The notes below the pieces were generated by a model. It was not told where the DNA came from, did not search any database, and saw nothing but the letters and a program-made list of their open reading frames with translations. Positions 63,161 to 64,000 of a stretch of DNA of 64,000 nucleotides are shown here, in pieces. The stretch's first letter is position 1. Every line of letters starts with the position of its first letter. Source of the stretch: Hyphomicrobiales bacterium (GTDB lineage Bacteria; Pseudomonadota; Alphaproteobacteria; Rhizobiales; Beijerinckiaceae); NCBI GenBank assembly GCA_017302635.1, contig JAFLCX010000001.1, positions 434,001-498,000 of the forward strand, written 5' to 3'. Made by a program: the position numbers and the translations under genes.

Positions 63161-63919
63161 GTGGCGAGCGGGAAAACAATCGATCCGATGCACCAGTTCG
63201 AGGTCAGCAAGATTGTTGATCTGAAATTGTTCGGGACCGACATTTCCTTCACCAACGCTTCGCTTTGGATGGTGATCGTTGTGGCTGTTGTCAGCCTGAT
63301 CATGCTCTGGGGCACCTCGTCGCGCTCTGTTGTTCCGGGCCGCCTGCAAAGCCTCGCCGAGATGTCCTACGAGTTTGTTTCCGAGCTGCTCACGGGTGTG
63401 ACCGGCAAGGAAGGCATGCGCTTTTTTCCGCTGGTTTTCTCACTTTTCATGTTTGTCCTTGCCGCCAACATGCTCGGCATGCTCCCGGGCTCGTTCACGG
63501 TTACCAGCCAGATCATCGTGACAGCGGCGTTCGCGCTTCTCGTGATCAGCACCGTGATCGTCTATGGCGTCATGAAGCATGGCACGCATTTTCTCGGGCT
63601 GTTCGTGCCCTCGGGTCTGCCGGCCCTTCTGCTTCCCTTCATCGTGCTGATCGAGATCATCTCGTTCCTCTCGCGCCCGATCAGCCTCGCCCTGCGTCTC
63701 TTCGGCAACATGTTGGCCGGCCACGTGGCGCTGAAACTGTTCGGAGCTTTCACTGTGTCATTGCTTGGGGCTGGCGCTTACGCCGCTTTGGCTCCGCTGC
63801 CGCTGGCGACTGCCGTGGCGTTGACAGCGCTCGAATTTCTCGTGGCCTTCCTGCAGGCCTACGTGTTCACCATCCTGACCTGCGTCTATCTCAACGACGC
63901 GTTGCATCCGGGCCACTAA
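63161..63919 (+). CDS. atpB: F0F1 ATP synthase subunit a
   Basis: 252 residues, six-helix membrane protein. [21 protein letters not shown] contains the essential Arg of the proton channel, and [26 protein letters not shown] is the last helix. It starts at GTG 63161 ([15 protein letters not shown]) with AGGAAG seven bases before. It carries protons past the c-ring in the inner membrane. Confidence 0.96.
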   Translation: MASGKTIDPMHQFEVSKIVDLKLFGTDISFTNASLWMVIVVAVVSLIMLWGTSSRSVVPGRLQSLAEMSYEFVSELLTGVTGKEGMRFFPLVFSLFMFVLAANMLGMLPGSFTVTSQIIVTAAFALLVISTVIVYGVMKHGTHFLGLFVPSGLPALLLPFIVLIEIISFLSRPISLALRLFGNMLAGHVALKLFGAFTVSLLGAGAYAALAPLPLATAVALTALEFLVAFLQAYVFTILTCVYLNDALHPGH

Positions 63920-63977
63920 CGACCGGAAGCCAGGCCAAGTTTTCTCACCAGTTCCGCAAATTCCGAAGGAGATGATC

Positions 63978-64000
63978 ATGGAACTCGCAGCTGCCGTTTC
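63978..64000 (+). CDS. atpE: F0F1 ATP synthase subunit c, 5' end only
   Basis: AAGGAG (63966-63971) precedes ATG 63978 by six bases, and the seven visible codons read MELAAAV. Position right after atpB predicts the c subunit. An in-frame ATG at 63972 is possible. Too short for a motif-based call; the assignment rests on gene order. Confidence 0.6.

Overview
This 64 kb window is GC-rich, gene-dense chromosomal DNA from an alphaproteobacterium, most likely of the order Hyphomicrobiales (Rhizobiales). The indicators are a CcrM-type adenine methyltransferase with a C-terminal RAMA-like region, a RibB whose GTP cyclohydrolase II-like half has lost its zinc cysteines, a TIGR02301-type secreted protein behind a NUDIX gene, a PA0069-type radical SAM protein, the mutY-dciA-dsbA-smc string, and two GTTC-N7-GTTC motifs of the alphaproteobacterial LexA type. 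The species cannot be named from the sequence. No rRNA, tRNA, CRISPR array, insertion sequence or prophage gene was recognised.

Layout. 1-2.99 kb: a truncated DUF898 gene, a MarR regulator, an L,D-transpeptidase and a histone-deacetylase-fold hydrolase. 2.99-13.2 kb: a long minus-strand series running lipoprotein, DnaJ-type cochaperone, fabI, small secreted protein, histidine phosphatase, a 1339-residue Pls-like NRPS membrane enzyme, aroC and ribB. 13.25-16 kb: pdxH, an SDR, a NUDIX hydrolase and TIGR02301. 16-21 kb: pyrC opposite a plus-strand series ygfZ, HD hydrolase, tyrosine phosphatase, NrtR-like regulator and xseB. 21-28.3 kb: pirin, AhpD-like protein, rhodanese, dxs, a probably SOS-controlled NTF2-like gene, a Tat-exported superoxide dismutase and two RNA methyltransferases. 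28.3-37 kb: HMCES/YedK, CorA, a three-gene acyl-CoA oxidation operon, TsaC/Sua5, a LysR regulator and an MFS transporter. 37-41.5 kb: the glycyl-tRNA synthetase genes with two small enzymes lodged between them. 41.7-49.5 kb: secreted small proteins, TrmN6-like, polyprenyl diphosphate synthase, ispE, a TPR protein, a thioredoxin-like protein and ETF:ubiquinone oxidoreductase. 49.6-62.5 kb: genome maintenance (uracil-DNA glycosylase, RNase HII, CcrM, MutY, DciA, SMC) mixed with a zinc metallopeptidase, moaB, a cytochrome c, a radical SAM protein and DsbA. 62.7-64 kb: the start of the ATP synthase F0 operon.

How parts work together. dxs, ispE and the polyprenyl synthase belong to isoprenoid/quinone supply. 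The acyl-CoA dehydrogenase operon and ETF-QO belong to one electron path into the quinone pool. These two units share an identical 14-bp palindrome, GTTTATATATAAAC, lying on their predicted promoters, and a degenerate third copy precedes the LysR gene. This possible undescribed regulon, the Pls-like enzyme, the two LexA boxes and a low-GC in-frame patch inside glyS are the observations most worth following. Most of the rest is ordinary housekeeping.
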